Made by a program: the position numbers and the translations under genes. Below, piece by piece: positions 4,321 through 5,659 of a stretch of 5,659 nucleotides of DNA (the first letter of the stretch is position 1; each line of letters starts with the position of its first letter). This DNA comes from Firmicutes bacterium UBA5499 (GTDB taxonomy: Bacteria > Bacillota > DTU084): assembly GCA_002426275.1 (NCBI GenBank), contig DIPB01000097.1, forward strand, positions 1-5,659, in the 5' to 3' direction. The notes beneath the pieces were generated by a model, which saw only the letters and a list, made by a program, of their open reading frames with translations, did not search any database and was not told the origin of the DNA.

Positions 4321-4812
4321 TTGCCGGATTTGGAAAAACAGGTTTTAGAGATTCTGGAAGAGAACGATCGTACGGCCCCCGAAGAGATAGCCACTATGCT
4401 TGGGGTAACCGCGGAAGAAGTCAGAGAGCTGATTAGCCGACTGGAAGCCAATCAGACCATCGTGAAGTATCATGCCCTGATTAATTGGGAAAAAACGGAG
4501 TCGGACTTGGTGGAAGCGCTCATCGAAGTGCAGGTAACCCCGGAGCGGGAATTCGGCTTTGATACCATCGCCGAGCGGATCTACCGTTTTCCGGAGGTGC
4601 GCTCCGTTTTCCTCATGTCCGGCGGCTATGATCTCACAGTGTTGGTTTGGGGTAGATCCATGAAGGAAGTAGCTTATTTTGTCGCCACAAAACTCTCTAC
4701 GCTAGAGCATGTGCAGAGCACGGCTACCCATTTCCTTTTGAAGAAATACAAGCAGGAAGGCGTGATCCTGGAGGATAAAGACCAGCATCAGAGGTTGGTG
4801 GTATCTCCATGA
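4321..4812 (+). CDS. alaR: Lrp/AsnC-family transcriptional regulator, AlaR-like
   Basis: The 163-aa product (from TTG 4321) is a DNA-binding regulator of the Lrp/AsnC family. Residues 1-50 form the winged helix-turn-helix domain (DLEKQVLEILEEND, then PEEIATMLGVTAEEVRELIS as the recognition region, then IVKYHALINW). Residues about 63-145 form the RAM/AsnC effector domain (VEALIEVQVTP, VRSVFLMSGGYDLTVLVWG, THFLLKKYK), which binds amino acids and drives oligomerisation. The GGYDL turn (101-105) is the usual effector-loop motif. It resembles B. subtilis AlaR (YugG) throughout, including the ending VVSP, as I remember that protein. AlaR controls the adjacent aminotransferase gene alaT for alanine synthesis. 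Here too the aminotransferase follows with an ATGA overlap. Start chosen from the GAGGAGGG site; the first methionine is encoded by TTG. Confidence 0.9.
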   Translation: MPDLEKQVLEILEENDRTAPEEIATMLGVTAEEVRELISRLEANQTIVKYHALINWEKTESDLVEALIEVQVTPEREFGFDTIAERIYRFPEVRSVFLMSGGYDLTVLVWGRSMKEVAYFVATKLSTLEHVQSTATHFLLKKYKQEGVILEDKDQHQRLVVSP

Positions 4813-5659
4813 GCCCTTTGACCGCAAATCCGGTCTCTCCGCTAGTGCAGAGCATTCCTCCCTCCGGGATCAGGCGCTTCTTCGATTTGGCCTCCGAGAT
4901 GGACGATGTGATCTCGCTGGGAGTGGGAGAGCCGGATTTCGTTACTCCCTGGCGGATTTGCGAAGCCGCGATTTATTCCCTGGAGCGGGGGCGGACCATG
5001 TATACCTCCAATCGAGGGCTCTTGGAACTGCGGGAGGCCATTGCCGAAGATCTTTATAACAGACACCGTCTTGTCTATGATCCGAAAAAGGAAATCTTGA
5101 TCACAGTCGGCGTCAGCGAGGCTTTGGATTTGGTAATGCGGGCCTTGCTCTCTCCCGGCGACGAGGTGCTCATTCCCGAGCCTTGCTATGTTTCGTATAG
5201 ACCCTGCGCTTTGCTCTCCGGCGGCAAGCCGGTTGCGATTTCCACCAGGGTGGAGAACGGCTTCAAGCCTACGGCTGCACAGTTAGAAGCGGCGATCACG
5301 CCCAGAACCAAGATTTTGATCCTCTCATATCCCAACAATCCCACAGGCGCAGCCTTGAGCGCCGCAGAGCTCATGCCTTTAGTTGAAGTTGCCAAAAAGC
5401 GCAACTTGTTTGTGATCGCCGATGAGATTTACGATCATCTTACATACAACGGCCAGCATACTTCGGTGGCCTCGTTGCCTGGAATGCAGGAGCGCACTAT
5501 CCTGCTCAACGGTTTTTCCAAAGCTTATGCCATGACAGGCTGGCGGGTTGGCTATGCGGCCGCTTCCGGCCAGATCATCTCCGCCATGAATAAAATTCAT
5601 CAATATACCATGCTCTGCGCTCCCATCATGGGACAGAATGCGGCGCTGGAGGCGCTGTT
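4809..5659 (+). CDS. alaT: PLP-dependent class I/II aminotransferase, AlaT-like (3' end outside window)
   Basis: This open frame of 283 codons continues past the window edge; the family is about 385-400 aa, so about 100 C-terminal residues are missing. It is a fold-type I aminotransferase that would transfer an amino group between glutamate and a 2-oxo acid, by homology pyruvate to alanine. Visible motifs are the N-terminal VISLGVGEPDF (34-44), GVSEALDL (101-108), SYPNNPTG (173-180), the PLP-binding Asp205 in ADEIY, and SKAYAMTGWR (237-246) with PLP lysine Lys238. ATG 4809 overlaps the alaR stop (ATGA at 4809-4812). GGTGG at 4797-4801 inside alaR is its ribosome binding site, so the two are translationally coupled. 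The pairing and wording (SGIRRFFDLASEM, KIHQYTMLCAP) match B. subtilis AlaR-AlaT (YugG-YugH) from memory. Other aminotransferase specificities cannot be excluded. Confidence 0.92.
   Translation, partial: MSPLTANPVSPLVQSIPPSGIRRFFDLASEMDDVISLGVGEPDFVTPWRICEAAIYSLERGRTMYTSNRGLLELREAIAEDLYNRHRLVYDPKKEILITVGVSEALDLVMRALLSPGDEVLIPEPCYVSYRPCALLSGGKPVAISTRVENGFKPTAAQLEAAITPRTKILILSYPNNPTGAALSAAELMPLVEVAKKRNLFVIADEIYDHLTYNGQHTSVASLPGMQERTILLNGFSKAYAMTGWRVGYAAASGQIISAMNKIHQYTMLCAPIMGQNAALEAL

Overview
The window looks like chromosomal DNA from a diderm (outer-membrane-bearing) member of the Firmicutes. Strong AGGAGG-type ribosome binding sites, a TTG start, an alaR-alaT pair, a SodF-type superoxide dismutase and tRNA genes with encoded CCA all point to Firmicutes. 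A small exported beta-barrel porin with a C-terminal phenylalanine points to an outer membrane. The porin has no SLH domain, which fits Limnochordia/Hydrogenispora-like lineages better than typical Negativicutes porins. That placement is inference. All supported genes are on the + strand.

Layout. Positions 1-646 hold the 3' part of a decayed ATP-binding protein with a DUF4143 domain, broken by several frameshifts, two in-frame stops and a 13-bp tandem duplication. An extended -10 promoter (709-717) then serves a single Ldh_2-family 2-hydroxyacid dehydrogenase (757-1875), closed by a strong terminator. Next comes a monocistronic Fe/Mn superoxide dismutase (1972-2607), whose terminator begins at the base after its stop codon. 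An AT-rich promoter region and a long purine-rich leader precede the porin gene (2807-3616). The 3617-3853 interval has no gene. It holds a 16-nt inverted repeat around 72 nt and then a terminator with a 13-bp stem.

A consensus-like promoter (3932-3960) drives a tRNA-Glu, tRNA-Asp, tRNA-Phe cluster (3994-4241). After a short hairpin and a second candidate promoter come alaR (Lrp/AsnC-type regulator, TTG start) and alaT (PLP aminotransferase). Their start and stop overlap as ATGA, and alaT runs off the right edge.

Functionally these are independent small transcription units: one oxidoreductase, one oxidative-stress enzyme, one outer-membrane protein, one tRNA operon and one alanine-biosynthesis/regulation operon. 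I found no CRISPR array, insertion sequence, phage gene or recognisable new multi-gene system. The least explained parts are the inverted-repeat element after the porin, the porin leader and the substituted active-site residue in the superoxide dismutase.
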